DNA from: Apostichopus japonicus
Taxonomy: Eukaryota; Echinodermata; Holothuroidea; Aspidochirotida; Stichopodidae
DNA: 64,000 nucleotides
Reading direction: 5' to 3'
Assembly (NCBI RefSeq): GCF_037975245.1
Contig: NC_092582.1
Location: 3,504,501-3,568,500, forward strand
Shown here: positions 51,401-62,927 of the stretch, one piece after another
How the letters are laid out: every line of letters starts with the position of its first letter
Numbering within the stretch: position 1 is the stretch's first letter
The notes under the pieces: generated by a model
Databases searched by the model: none
Told to the model about the DNA's origin: nothing
Seen by the model: only the letters and a program-made list of their open reading frames with translations
Position numbers and translations under genes: made by a program

Positions 51401-54400
51401 ATGCCATCTCTGAAAAATCTCCATCTTTAGAACAAAGTAAAATAAAGTGGGTGCATGTGGACATGGCATTGGTTTTGTGGTTTGTGTGTATGTAGTACAG
51501 TAGTCGTGTATCCAGCACCATGTCGCTACAGCGGACGACTGGTCAAGATGTCACATGTTCAATTAGCAGCATATCGAATATCATTCCTCCATCTTCTTTT
51601 TATCTAAATGTTATAAAAACAATCTCTATTTTATTTTTTATAAATCCTGAATGTTCTGTATTAATAGTTCTTGTTTTTACCTAATTTTATTTTTTTATGC
51701 CCGGGCCTGGAACTATGGGTTTCTTCTTTTGTAGTTTCTTTCACGTTCTGGAATGTAATGGATTTAAGAAAGCTTGTTATTGAGAAGAAATTAGAAATTA
51801 TTGAGTCGGTCATCTTGCAGAGGATGACCACCGGGTACATTCAAGCCCATTGACCAGCGTCTCTTGTTACTCACCAGATATACAAAGCAATTGAATTTCA
51901 ATGTTGTGTTTGTTCTTTGTAATAATGTTTGTAAGAAATGCTTGTTTGAAAACAAATTCTATGACATCAATTGGAAAGGACAGCTATTGGAGTCTTCTTG
52001 TGAATGAAAAACCTGTCAGTAAATTTTAATCGTCAGTGAAAACTCGTCATGTAGAATGGTATACGGTAACTTTGCCATTCTCAAGAGAACAAGTGTTCAC
52101 TTAAAGGTGATAAGGACCTCTGCTTTTTTTATATTTCTGGTTTAGTTTTGTCCTTCAACTAAGTGATTTCACTGTTACTTTGATCAGATTCCATCAGACT
52201 GAGATAGATTCATACTTGTAAAGGTCAACTTGAGTCAAAAAAGTCATAAGGAAGGAAAAGTTTCCTTAACTTCACATCTGCGTTAGATTTAACAGTATAA
52301 TTCCAGTAAATGGGTGAAATAATTTTAAATTGATGACATATAAAGTTTAGCCATTTTCATTTGGGCTGGGTGGATTAAAAATACTTTTGAAAAAGTGGTT
52401 TCGATTTGACTTACTCGCAGTTACTGGTGTCTGTAAGTGCAGCTACTTATGTTTAGCAAGAAGTTACGTAAGTTACCATAAGTAAGTTACCATACACCTC
52501 CATAGCCTCTTCAGCAGCAGTAGTGTAACTGCAGTGAGAATTGTAACAAACAAGTAAGCATGGTTTTTAAACGTTTTTACCTTTTATCAAATAAAATGAT
52601 TTGATGTAACTAGTTTTTTTCATGGGACCATATAATCATGTTTTGTTTTTCCTTGTTTATTTATTTTATTTTTCTTTATAGGTACTTAATTTTTTGTTTT
52701 TTTCCACGTAGGACACATTCCATAATATTTCCTTGTATGCCTTTATAGCGAAAAGATGCAAAAATATTCTATGTTGACAAGTTTGGCACTAAGTAAATTT
52801 TAAATTACAATTAATTAGATAGGTAATTTGGGTAATTTAAATTATTTATATTTATCTCTGTAATTTCCCAGAAGAGTGTAGCTCACAGTTTATTTAAAAT
52901 AAACATCAAACTTTATCGTATTGTTATTGGCAGATGAGAGTCATATGTTTCTCCTCCCTTAACTACATACCAATCCACGGTTCGGTTTCTTCAATTTCCT
53001 TGCCCATCCCTGCCTTAAACCAGATCAAAATGTTCAGTACTTAAATTTGAATTAAGGTTTAAAATAGTATGGGAAACTTTTGGCCAAACTGTGGCCATGA
53101 TTTTAATGAAATAGTTCTTCAGAATTTTGTTCGGAAAATTTTCTTTTTATACAGAAAGACTGGAACTAATATGGTTCAAGTTATCATATTTGAATCATCT
53201 GATTCGTAAAACGTTTATGGATACAGAATATTCTAACGAGTGTTAAAAGACAACATATAGATAAAAGAAAGAAAAACCTGCACTGATACTTAATTTGCAG
53301 TACAATTCCTTTTTAGCCGTTGAAAGAGTTTAAGATCTTAATTAGGTACTGTGTATGGCAAGGATACTGAATTTGCAAAAAAAATCATTCTTGTTTGTCT
53401 TTCCCAAAGAAAGAAAATCAATTTGGTCAGTGATACAAGTATGATCAGTAAGAATATTTTAATGAACAAATCAATTAATTAATTACATAAATAATAGACA
53501 TTTGACCGGCCATGTTTTTACGTGAACCTCATATAACTGCATTAAGGAATTTCCATGGCGTTTACTATTCAAGTTACTACTGAACGGTGCTCTTAGAATA
53601 AGACAACCAAAAAAATTGATGTTTTTCATTTTTAGATTTAAAAAACAATCATAACGGGATAACTAAAGGGCAAAAGTGCATTAAGTGTTATACCCGTTCA
53701 GTGTGTGATTATTGTGAAGGTTTCACTCACATTTTTTTTTTCTTTTATGGGGGGGGGGATGAGGGTTAATATTAATACATTTATAAAGAATTTTTTGGCC
53801 CTGCAGAATTTCCATGTTCTTTACTTGGATAATAGAAAATATTTAATTGGCTTGTGAATCTCTGTTTAATGTATAGCCATAACATATATCCTTTATATTG
53901 TTGTATAGAAAATTGTAAACATCCTGTGAAATTTCAGTTGTAAATTCTTCATCTCCTATTAAAGAAAATCTGTCACTTTGGGGCTTCATTGCTGGCCAAG
54001 TTTTTGCAAAATGGTTTGAAAATTTGTAAATAAAAGCAAACCAACAGCTTTGTCTTTGTGTGATTTTTATGTCTTTCTTTCTCTCTTGGATTTCATTCTT
54101 CTGTTTTTGTTTTGTTTGTTCATGGGGCAATTAATGGGCGTATGCTACTTGACATGCATAATATGTGGAAGCATCTGTCTATTAAAAGCACCATTAAAGG
54201 CATTGAAGACTTGCCCCAAACCGTGTGCCACGCTCTGAAAAAGTTAACTTTCCATTGCTTACATGTGAAGTTTTCTTCTTGTCGCTACAAAATGCAGACA
54301 GTAATGAAATGTGATACCTTGTTATCTTCTATCTCGACCTGAGATCATGGAGTTCCATAACAACTACCTGCTGAGATGTCCATCACTGCTATGTAGCCTA

Positions 54401-54590
54401 CACTGTGTTGTGGGTATTGACCATAGCTGTATGTATTGACTGTACACAAGTGTCTAATTACCGACGGTATTTGTGACTGTATTTTCTGGGATCGATGGTG
54501 GTGTCTAACACTTCTGTTACACCTCATTCGAAACTAGGTCAGATTACCGGCTTGAGACGTTTCTTTGTGCGCGAGTCTTCACACCCTTTA
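48435..54590. other. 3'UTR of the GPSM2-like gene and intergenic DNA
   Basis: The transcript end cannot be fixed. The first AATAAA after the stop is at 49350-49355 (inside caaataaaaa), and further ones occur after 50270 and 52578. C-rich (50140-50170, 50985-51000) and G-rich (49540-49570) runs occur. No coding frame of note. Confidence 0.4.
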
Positions 54591-54592
54591 AG

Positions 54593-54809
54593 TTACACAC
54601 TAAATCATAAAAGTAATGTGGTCTCTAAGTCTAGATTAGAAGTTCTCACTAGCTAAATGGTACCCATCACTGGATAGCTGACAAGTTGGCCATTCATGGC
54701 ACCAATAATTTTCCATAACCGTGCAGATTTGTTGCTATGAGAGCCTGAAATGTTCGTCACTTGTAAACAAACCTCTTTACTCATAAGTAAACAATTTTTG
54801 TACGCTGCT
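54593..54809 (+). repeat. dispersed repeat R, copy 2
   Basis: Same order of shared blocks as 20678-20880, same orientation, about 80 percent alike, 34 kb apart. Core copy A (54868-54965) follows soon after. Confidence 0.8.
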
Positions 54810-54867
54810 TCTACGCTATTTCAGTTTGGGGGGGCAGAACTTTTTGTGCCCGAAAGTTTCCGTGACA

Positions 54868-54965
54868 CTATCTAAGCGGAGCGCCACCATCGGTTGGCGC
54901 GTAGCGTACAAGAAAATTTTGGGCACACAATGCCTCTCAGATTGCCGGAAACGGCACTTCTGAGG
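54868..54965 (-). repeat. palindromic core module, copy A
   Basis: Reads ctatctaagcggagcgccac then a complementary gttggcgcgtagcgtac, followed by gccggaaacggc. The same order of blocks occurs in four other copies. The termini of the enclosing element are not clear here. Confidence 0.85.
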
Positions 54966-55369
54966 AAGTTGCAAGTTGCATCTAAACATTCTTTATTTTA
55001 TAATCTCACGTTTTAGAAATTTACACTTCCCCAAAAATTTGGTATATTAGAAGAAGAAAAAATTGTAACATCACTTTGAAGGGGAAAAATGGGACAGTAT
55101 ATTTTTTAAGCTCCTATTTAGTTACCTTATTTATTATTTTAACACAGTACTCAGCTACCTCCAGAAAAACATACATTGTTCAACGACACGTAAGCGGGAT
55201 AATGTCGCTGTGTCGGGTGGGACTGCAATTTGTCTCACAAAAAAGTATAAAATATAACAGAGAATATGATAAACCCGTACTTGTAAGCTTGTAGGCACCC
55301 CCCCCCCCCCACCATCCATGAAAAAGAAAATGTATCTTCTATATACACTCATGTTGGGGATATCCAGGT

Positions 55370-56019
55370 CAAGGGCGGCGGAAGCACTTTTAATCTGGGA
55401 GGCACCTACATCAAAGGGCACTTTGCAGAAATTCGATTGGACTGATGCAGCCCTATATTTAGTACCCTTTATAACTCTTATTGTCATATCTTATTTGTGT
55501 ATACACATCACTCCATCAACGCCCCCCCCCCCCCCCAAAGGAAAATATGCATACTAGCACTGCAATATCCAATACGCAAATTGGGAAACAAGGAACAAGT
55601 TTTTTCTTGAGACAAAATGAGGTGAAATCTTGCTAGTTGCTAATGTAGGAATCTTCCGAATTAGACTGTTTTTTTTGTGTTAATATCTTAACAAATTTTC
55701 CATTCGAAATAGTTTTAAGTTTGACCCACAGAAATTCATTAAAAGTCACGGGCTTAGCCAGGATTTGCAAAGTTGTATGCACGACTATCTGAGCGGAGCG
55801 CCACCATCGGTTGGCGCGGAGCGTACTATAAAAATTTTTGGTTTTACAAACCCCTCAGATGGCCGGAAACGGCCCTTCCCGAGTGTTCATTATGGTTCCC
55901 TGGCCTCTTGCTAACTTGAGGCACCTCAATTTTTATATAGAAAAAAGGCACATTTTTAACCTGAGGAAAATTGGGGGGGGGGAACGTGCCCCTGTGCCCC
56001 CGGTTCCGCCGCGCCCTTG
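55370..56019. mobile_element. hAT-type MITE carrying core copy B
   Basis: Left end caagggcggcggaagcac, right end ggttccgccgcgcccttg, inverted termini. Flanks atccaggt (55362-55369) and gtccaggt (56020-56027) match at 7 of 8 bases, an aged 8-bp duplication. Core copy B is at about 55787-55885. Confidence 0.82.
55787..55885 (-). repeat. palindromic core module, copy B
   Basis: ctatctgagcggagcgccac, then gttggcgcggagcgtac, then ggccggaaacggcc. The last hairpin is one pair longer than in copy A. Confidence 0.85.
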
Positions 56020-56319
56020 GTCCAGGTAAACAATTGACTAGTTAGAAAAAAAATTGATCTTGCAAATAGCGTGGTAGCCCAGATGAACTACGCTTACGGT
56101 GGTGTTACACGGAAATATTCGGGCATAATGATGCTGAATAAAGAAAATCATGGAATTGTGGGGCAAAAATTTGAAAAAGATTCGGGCAAGCTACTGCATA
56201 TTTATGTTCCAGATGACAAGAAATTCGGGCAAAAGTCCTGAAAAATTCGGGCAGCCTAAAAAAAAAATATATATATATATATCTTCCTTACCGGTTTCGA
56301 ACCTCTGGACATACAATCA

Positions 56320-56391
56320 GCGTCCATAGCCTAGTGGTTAGGGTGTCCGCGTACAGAGCGGGAGGCCCGTGGTTCGAATCCCGGTGGAGGC
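56320..56391 (+). tRNA. tRNA-like sequence (SINE head or pseudogene)
   Basis: 72 bases with A box TAGCCTAGTGG and B box GGTTCGAATCC. The acceptor stem GCGTCCA/TGGAGGC has one mismatch. The anticodon arm CCGC-GTACAGA-GCGG gives loop triplet ACA. The T stem has mismatches, so a working tRNA is unlikely. A six-T run follows at 56398-56403, a possible Pol III stop. Confidence 0.5.
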
Positions 56392-56583
56392 TGAAAGTTT
56401 TTTCACTGTTCTTGATTTTCCAACTCATTACGATTTTCATTTATATATATATATATATATATAGGAATAACGGAAAAACTGTTAAACAACTATGCTGCAT
56501 TTAGAGAAAGGCTGGATCTCGAGTGAGATACAATAATTGAATTAGGTAAGTGATTGGAAGTAAAACAGCCAATGTTTGGTTTT

Positions 56584-56622
56584 TGCAGAGCTTTCGAGCA
56601 AAACTAGCTCTTCTTCAGTGCA
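56584..56622 (-). ncRNA. second hammerhead-like motif
   Basis: Minus strand: stem I TGCA, box CTGAAGA, extra A, stem II GAGC-TAGTTTT-GCTC, GAAA, stem III AG/CT with no loop, C, stem I' TGCA. It has the same layout as the Penelope arm motif, including the extra A, but every stem has different, still complementary bases. It may be the remnant of another Penelope-like arm. Confidence 0.5.
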
Positions 56623-56756
56623 TGATCACCGAAAGTGACAAGGAGTAGCAGGAATTGAAACTGTTTTATAGAGAAGATGTCGGCATGGTTGTAAAGGCAA
56701 AGCGACTTACTGATTTCTGCTGAATAGAGCAGAAGTTTTAGAAATTCGGATTATTA

Positions 56757-56821
<65 letters not shown>

Positions 56822-56959
56822 CTTTTTTTTTCTCCTCTTAGGCTGCCCGAATTTTTCAGGACTTTTGCCCGAATTTCTTGTCCTCTGGAAATTTGGGGGG
56901 GCAGTCTGCCCCCCTGCCCCCCCGCCTCGTACGCCTATGGCTTCTGGCAGGCCTTATGG

Positions 56960-57313
56960 CTGGGGTGGGCAACCTACGGCCTGTGGGCCACATGCGGCCT
57001 GCCAGGGATTTTTTGGCGGCCTGTGAGATGTCTCAAGAAAAAAAGAAAAAATTATATTTTACATCAATACAAAAAATGAGCTAGCTGCTTAGCCTTATCT
57101 AATGATGCTGTCAGGTAGGCCTGTTATCCCCATTAATTATCAACTGTACTGTATTGACATTATCTTTTTGTGAATACAGATTAAGTACACACATCTATTG
57201 CTTGAAAGTCCTTGGAATCAAAGGTTTTAAGATCAACAGCAGGTTAGATGCGGCCCAGTCAATTTTTCACTCCTTATATCTGGCCCATTCATTCAAAAAG
57301 GTTGCCACCCCTG
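56960..57313. mobile_element. hAT-type MITE, 'ggggtgggcaacct' termini
   Basis: Left end ctggggtgggcaacctacgg, right end aaaggttgccacccctg. Flanks ccttatgg (56952-56959) and ccttaagg (57314-57321) match at 7 of 8. Subterminal 'cggcc' words at both ends. This resembles a type of hAT repeat found in many animal genomes. Confidence 0.8.
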
Positions 57314-57594
57314 CCTTAAGGGGTCCAACCTCAATTGACCCGATGTTTGCACGACATGTTGGCCTACTTTCATCTTCAACATCCAAACCACAGAAAACCA
57401 GATTGATAACATATCAAAAAAGATGTTTACTTGCTGCTGTTTGCAAGATGGGAGAACACTGGGGCGGATTAATATAGACTAAATATAACCATGTTCTAGG
57501 TCTCACCACCTTGGAAGTTAGATGGTTGCTATGGGATGCAATTCAGGTGTAAGAGTATGGCAAGCCATGTGGGACAAACACCGTATAATATATC

Positions 57595-57805
57595 CCGATA
57601 TTAATTTGAATATATACGCGTATTAATTAGAATATATTATGTGCATATATATTATAAGCCAATCATAAGGCTCAAATATATCCGCATTTTTATTCGAATA
57701 AATACACGTATTTACTCGAATACATATGAGGATTAATTCGAATATATTCACGTATCAATTCGATTATATGGGGATGAAATTTAATATATGCACGGATTAA
57801 TTCCA
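57595..57805. repeat. degenerate ~30-bp repeats with ATTCGAAT palindromes
   Basis: Recurring 'attaattcgaatata' and 'cacgtatta/tttactcgaat' words at 57600, 57705, 57735 and 57795. The period is irregular. Confidence 0.55.
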
Positions 57806-57806
57806 G

Positions 57807-58540
57807 TGGCGTCGCCAGACATTTCAATCTTGGGGGGAGCACAGCACTTAGTTAGAGGGGCATAATGTTTATTTGTGAATGCCGTCTTGGGGAGGGGTCA
57901 AAGGGGAGGGGTGTCCTGAGAAATGTTTGATTAATTAAGGGTCCTTAGATGCAATCTGATGCTATATTTTGCAACTTGAAGTAACTTTATGTTCAAGAAA
58001 TTTTGGTCTTAGTCTGCCCGAGGGGCAGATAAAGTATTTGTTTGAGTATTTTGTTTAACACTACAATTCGCATCTGGGGGCACGATTTTTTGGGGGGGAA
58101 GGCACGTGCACAAGATCTTAACCAAAAGGCTGAGAAGCGATCGTTTACATACTTCGCTAATATTTGTTCAGTGTGGCTATTGGAATTGCCGAAGTTACGT
58201 CAAAAAAGTATCACTTGCGCGTACTGTTCGAGTCAGTGTTGAAGTAGGAATTTTCATTGTGCGGTAGTATGTTCTCTATATAAGCGGGTATAAAATGTTA
58301 TGCTAAAGAGTTCCTTTGTAATTCAACATTCTATCAGAGTGAATAATTTCTATTTGAAAATGAAGAATTGAAAAGTCAATGAAATCGGCAAGCAGATTTG
58401 CATATACCCAATTCTCCACATTCCGACGACGTCTTAGCGTACCGTACCTGCGTGCATATCGTCACGCGACGAAGTAGTTTTGTAATTAAGGGTGTCCCGA
58501 AGAGCCACTTCACAAGGAAGAGTGGATAAGTTAAGTTTTT
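57807..58540. other. partial element start and unassigned DNA
   Basis: cagtggcgtcgccagac at 57807 looks like a left end of the CAGTGGCG family seen at 63619, but no right end was found. The rest, including a CpG-rich patch at 58430-58480, shows no gene. Confidence 0.4.
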
Positions 58541-58995
58541 GTTTTTTTCGTGCCCGGGCTCTATATTGGGTGACTATTCATTGAAAGCATCACTGCGTGG
58601 ACATGAACACGTGGTGGACGCGTCACCACAAAATGCCAGTTTTTATAGTAACTACCATGGTACATGTGTTGTCAAAATTTTTCCTTCTGTGGATGATGAA
58701 AACGTACAACCAATTGTATATACTTCGAAACTAAGACTAAGGCACAGAGAAACCGAATCCTGTATTTTTGACCGGTAAGTTCTTTAAATGTTATTGTCTA
58801 TTTCTCATGGGCGGCGATCATGGGGGGGACGGGGGGGACATGTCCCCCCCCCCCAATATTTTAGGTGGGGGGATATAGTATCTCATATCCCCCCCAATAT
58901 TTGGTGGCATAGTTTTTTTTAGCATATTGTTTGTATTTTTTTAAGATATCGCTAGAAATTTCAAAATAGAAAATGCCTAGATGCAACTTACAAGG

Positions 58996-59092
58996 CATGG
59001 GAAGTGCCATTTCCAGCGATCTGGGAGGCATTTTCGGCCAAAATTTTATTTTGCGCTTCGCGCCAACTTATGGTGGCGCTACGCTTAGATAG
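58996..59092 (+). repeat. palindromic core module, copy C
   Basis: ggcatgggaagtgccatttc then gcgccaacttatggtggcgc and tacgcttagatag. Inside the 58806-60407 element. Confidence 0.85.
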
Positions 59093-59282
59093 TTTGCCTA
59101 CAAGCTTCGCCCCTTCCTTGGCAAATCCCTCGTAAGGCACCTGTCTAACCGTGTCACAATTTGTTACTATATATGACCGAAAGTAGTTTTTACTTTTTTT
59201 TCGAAATGAATAGCTAGACGGACCGCATCCGTAATGAAATTTGGTTTGCCGATGAAAAGGGAAAATAGGGCTGTAGCAACCA

Positions 59283-59317
<35 letters not shown>

Positions 59318-60249
59318 GGGCGGCGATCATGGGGGGGGGGGGGGGGGCGGGGGGACATGTTCCCCCAATATTTTAGGTGGGGAATATATGGTAGTATCTA
59401 ATAGTAACTAATATCCCCCCAATATTTGGTGGCATAATTTTTGTGTGTGACTATAAATAGAAAATAATGCGTGAGATTATTTATCCAAATCATATTTGGC
59501 GGTGGCTAAAACTTCATCCGACACATGCTGCATGAGGTAAATGACTCTTGGTGGTCGTTTCTGTGACCTGTGACCTGTGACCGTTGAGCATGTTGTCACT
59601 CATGATTATTATCATAATGTCTGTACATCTCTTGTGTATGAGTGTGAGTACGTTCAATCATATATATGATCCACATCGATATGGGTTCACTGGGTTTCCA
59701 TTTGGCCTGTTTCCTACAAGATTTCTAACCGCAGGCGCGTAGCCGGGGGGGGGGGGCGAAGGGTGTAGACCGCCCCCTCGAGCATATTTTTTTTTATGAT
59801 ATCGAAGTTTTATAGTAGCCGTTATAAGAGGTTTTAATATTTGTACACCAGTAAATTAACTGTGTCTGAATTTTCGAAAATTCGTTGACCAACATTCTTT
59901 CCTCTACTGGTGCAATTTTGACCGGTCTGTTAGGGGTTGAATGGGGTTTTTCTATATTGGTTGTCCATAGATGAAATTTTGTGCAACATTATGGGTATGT
60001 TTTGAAGTGAATTTATTATTCAAATTCTGAACAAATAATGGGCTTAAAACCTTGAAAAGTGGGGCTGACGGGTATTGTGGGGCATTACGTAGAATTAACT
60101 ACAAAAGCAATGATCCAAAGGAGATGTAGATGAGGTCGAACATGATGTGTGACTGGTGACAATCTTGAAAAAGGTTATGAATGAAAAAAAAACTATTTGG
60201 AAAAGCTTGGTTCTCAGGCAAATGTGTGCATCTGGTTGGTCATTTTCAA

Positions 60250-60348
60250 GCCCGAGAAGTGCCATTTCCGGTGATCTGAGGGCTATCAAAACCAGAAATT
60301 TTCTTGTACGCTGCGCGCCAACCAATGGTGGCGCTCCGCTTAGATAGT
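60250..60348 (+). repeat. palindromic core module, copy D
   Basis: agaagtgccatttccggtga, then gcgccaaccaatggtggcgc and tccgcttagatag. Inside the 58806-60407 element. Confidence 0.87.
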
Positions 60349-60443
60349 AATTCGCCTGCACCCAAGCAAATGTCCCCCCCAATATTTGAAACAAATCGCC
60401 GCCCCTGCTATTTCTGCTCTATAATTCCAAACTATGCCGGCGA

Positions 60444-60893
60444 ATTTGGAACTTCATACTGACTGAAATAATCTAAGAAAAGCCACCCAACGTAGGCTAC
60501 TGGGCACAAAAACATAAGAATTCTATGGCCTAAAATGACATGTCAACAGAGTTCTTTTGTTAACATGAAGTTAACCTACCACGTTTTGGTCACTAGTATT
60601 TATCATGATTTTATAAAAACAAAGGATTTGTATTAACATTAAGGCTAACAATCCAAATTTGGAACTTCATACTGACTTATTAAAAGACTACTTTCTAAGA
60701 AAAGTCACCCAAGACAGAGACTGGGCACAAAAACGATGGAAATTCAATTTGGGAAAACAAGAATTTTATGGCCTGAAACAACATGTTATAGGCAGTGTTT
60801 TTTGTCAACATGAAGTTAAACGACCACGTTTTGGTCACTAGTATTTATCATGATTTTATAAAAACAAAGGATTTGTGTTAACATTAAGGCTAA
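60444..60893 (+). repeat. tandem duplication, ~213 and ~237-bp units
   Basis: Unit 1 about 60444-60656, unit 2 about 60657-60893; both start aatttggaacttcatactga and end aaaggatttgt.ttaacatt aaggctaaca. Unit 1 has internal deletions and an early stop. Unit 2 keeps a short frame (60659-60841) ending KRPRFGH that I do not recognise. Confidence 0.85.
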
Positions 60894-62102
60894 CACTGAG
60901 GAGCATCCTGCACGTTATCAATGTATTTCAGTCGGGGTTTTAATATAAAGGTGAATATCTTTAAACAGTAATGGCTGGGGAGGAGCATTTCTCGCACTGT
61001 TTTTTTTTTCTTTTTTCGTGCTCTATAACATGGCAAGACTAAAGTTTAGTCTAAATTCATCCTTAACTCTTGAAGTTAGTATATGGAGGGGGGTGGGGGG
61101 GGGGGACTTCGATATATACTCTCTCGGAAAGATTTTCTGGAAAAGTGTTGACTGTTACCTTAGAGTAAAGAAGCTAATCTGGAGACTTTCGTTCCCCATT
61201 CACAGTGTATGCATTATCTAGAACTACACTACTTGTTCCACCTCAATCACTCGAAGAGATCACATCGCCGTTCAGTTGCCGATACCGCAGTCGTATATTT
61301 ACGGCTCTGGCTGTATGTGTTACATGATTCCATTGCACAGTAGTAGTTGCGTTCTACCTCATGGTTGCTATGGTAGCAAGTTGTGCCCTTGCGAGGGCCA
61401 GTTATGCGATTCCTTAGCGCTTACAAGTGAACACTTGCGCGCTTATGTATTGGTTGCAAGCAAGCTGTAGACTGTTTATGCACGCAACGTACATAAAATT
61501 TAAAGTGCAACTTCGAGAGGAATAATGCTAACCTATTTCCAGCACTAGCATTTGCTGGTCCTGAAAGGAACCCTTTGTTAGACTGTGATCACGGTAAGAC
61601 TATTAAGAATAAGAGAGACGACATTGTATTTAAATTCATCATGCCACACTCATTTTAGGCTTTCTAAGTTAGGTCTAGCCTAACGTTACACCAAGTTAAT
61701 CGAGATCTGTAGTCAGGTAACGTTTAGCAAGCACTGTTTTAATTGCAGTTGGCACTAGGCATATGCCCTCAAAAAATTCCTTAATTTCGTGGTACGGTAA
61801 GCCTATTAATCCTAGGGTAATATATATGGGCCTAAGCTAATCTAGTTGATAAACAAGGTAGCCTAACGTTACGTGTACAGTAGGCCTTCTTAGACTAACC
61901 TAATTATGAACCTAAACTAAAGCTTTCAAGACAAATGATATGGGGGGTGGGAAGGGGTGAGGCTGGTTCTTGGTAGGGATTGTAAACATTAAGAATGTTT
62001 TAGCCACAGACCATTGGACAAAATACTTTAATTACATATTTTTGATACTTAAATGCTATGCTACTAGCCTACATACCCTCTTTCTTTCACCTTCATTAAC
62101 AG
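60894..62102. other. upstream region of gene 2
   Basis: Presumed promoter, 5'UTR and first intron of the gene starting at 62103, though no first exon could be fixed; gatcacg/gtaaga at about 61591 is one possible non-coding exon end. G run at 61086-61104. Confidence 0.35.
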
Positions 62103-62927
62103 AGTCGAGTCTAAGCTGCAGCAAAATGGCTGAACAGTTAGAAAGAGATGTCTCTGGTAGTAATAATGAAGAGACAACTGCTAGCAGAGAAACGGTCATT
62201 GGTGATTCTGATTTAACAACAATGTCTCCAGCAGGCTTGAACCCTAAAAATCAAAACAGTTCAGCAGATGTAAAAGTTTCCCAAGATTTGAAGTCTGAGG
62301 AAACGGAACATAAAGATGATGATGGACATGAGGAAGATTTTGCTTCAAACATTGTGTCGAATGTTTTAGAGAAAGTCATAAAGCAGCTAACCATTGATCA
62401 CAGTCAGGGGGACACTGTGCACCAGGATGTAGGAGCGTTGAACGTTGGCATTGAACGTTGTGATCTGAACCAGGGTACTGGCGACCACAATCAGACAATC
62501 ACACACAATGCTGGCAGTTTAGAACCAATAGTTGTCCCCACTGAAAAGAACTATGCAATGGATGATTATCCAAAGAGAGAAATAAAAGATGAAGAGTACA
62601 ATGGACGGACTATGCTAGAAGATCACGACCGGATGACAGGAACTCAAAAAGTTTTTCCTGAAGAATTGGAAGATCGGAAACAGGACATGCATGAGTCAGT
62701 TTATATACCATCAGAGGATGGTCAAAAGATGGTATTCAGGGATGATGAAATGTCTGGCTCACAAAGATACGTACAAGACCCAGGTGAAGGAGGCTACCCA
62801 CAGTATAGGCTTCATGATGATAGCGTATCCCAGATGGATAAGGCCTCCATTCTCTCATCTGGAGTCCTTGAGATAAAAATTCCTGGAACAATGGACAATT
62901 CCTTCTGTGCTGATCATCATCCTGGTG
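62103..62927 (+). CDS. first coding exon of an acidic, disordered protein with PKA-anchoring-type helix
   Basis: Acceptor ttaacag before 62103; ATG at 62126 in good context (A at -3, G at +4); donor gtgagt at 62928. From the ATG, 267 codons plus one base. The protein is rich in Asp, Glu, Ser and Thr with no hydrophobic or globular pattern, except residues 72-90: FASNIVSNVLEKVIKQL places A73, I76, V77, V80, L81, V84, I85, L88 on one face, the spacing of AKAP helices that bind PKA regulatory-subunit dimers. The frame is also open upstream of the ATG, so coding may begin in an earlier exon. I do not recognise the family. An anchoring role is inference from the helix alone. Confidence 0.8.

Larger units (their letters stand above)
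56207..56890. mobile_element. element with ~50-bp inverted repeats and mixed interior
   Basis: The left repeat 56207-56258 and right repeat 56840-56890 are reverse complements with about one mismatch (aggctgcccgaatttttcag / ctgaaaaattcgggcagcct). The interior holds a tRNA-like sequence, AT microsatellites at 56436-56462 and 56757-56820, and a second hammerhead-like motif. Target duplication not clear. Confidence 0.75.
58806..60407. mobile_element. hAT-type composite element with core copies C and D
   Basis: Left end catgggcggcgatcatgg, right end aaatcgccgcccctg. Perfect 8-bp flanks ctatttct at 58798-58805 and 60408-60415. A second copy of the left end starts at about 59316 after an AT microsatellite, and two core copies (58996-59092, 60250-60348) follow the two left ends. 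So one copy inserted in, or duplicated within, another. Confidence 0.87.

Noticed and set aside
56320-56391. Functional tRNA gene
   Set aside because: The acceptor and T stems have mismatches, and it sits in a repeat; called tRNA-like only.
58539-58778. 79-codon frame ending at a strong donor-like GACCG/gtaagt
   Set aside because: No in-frame ATG, no convincing acceptor upstream and no recognisable protein; kept out of the gene list, though an unseen exon cannot be excluded.
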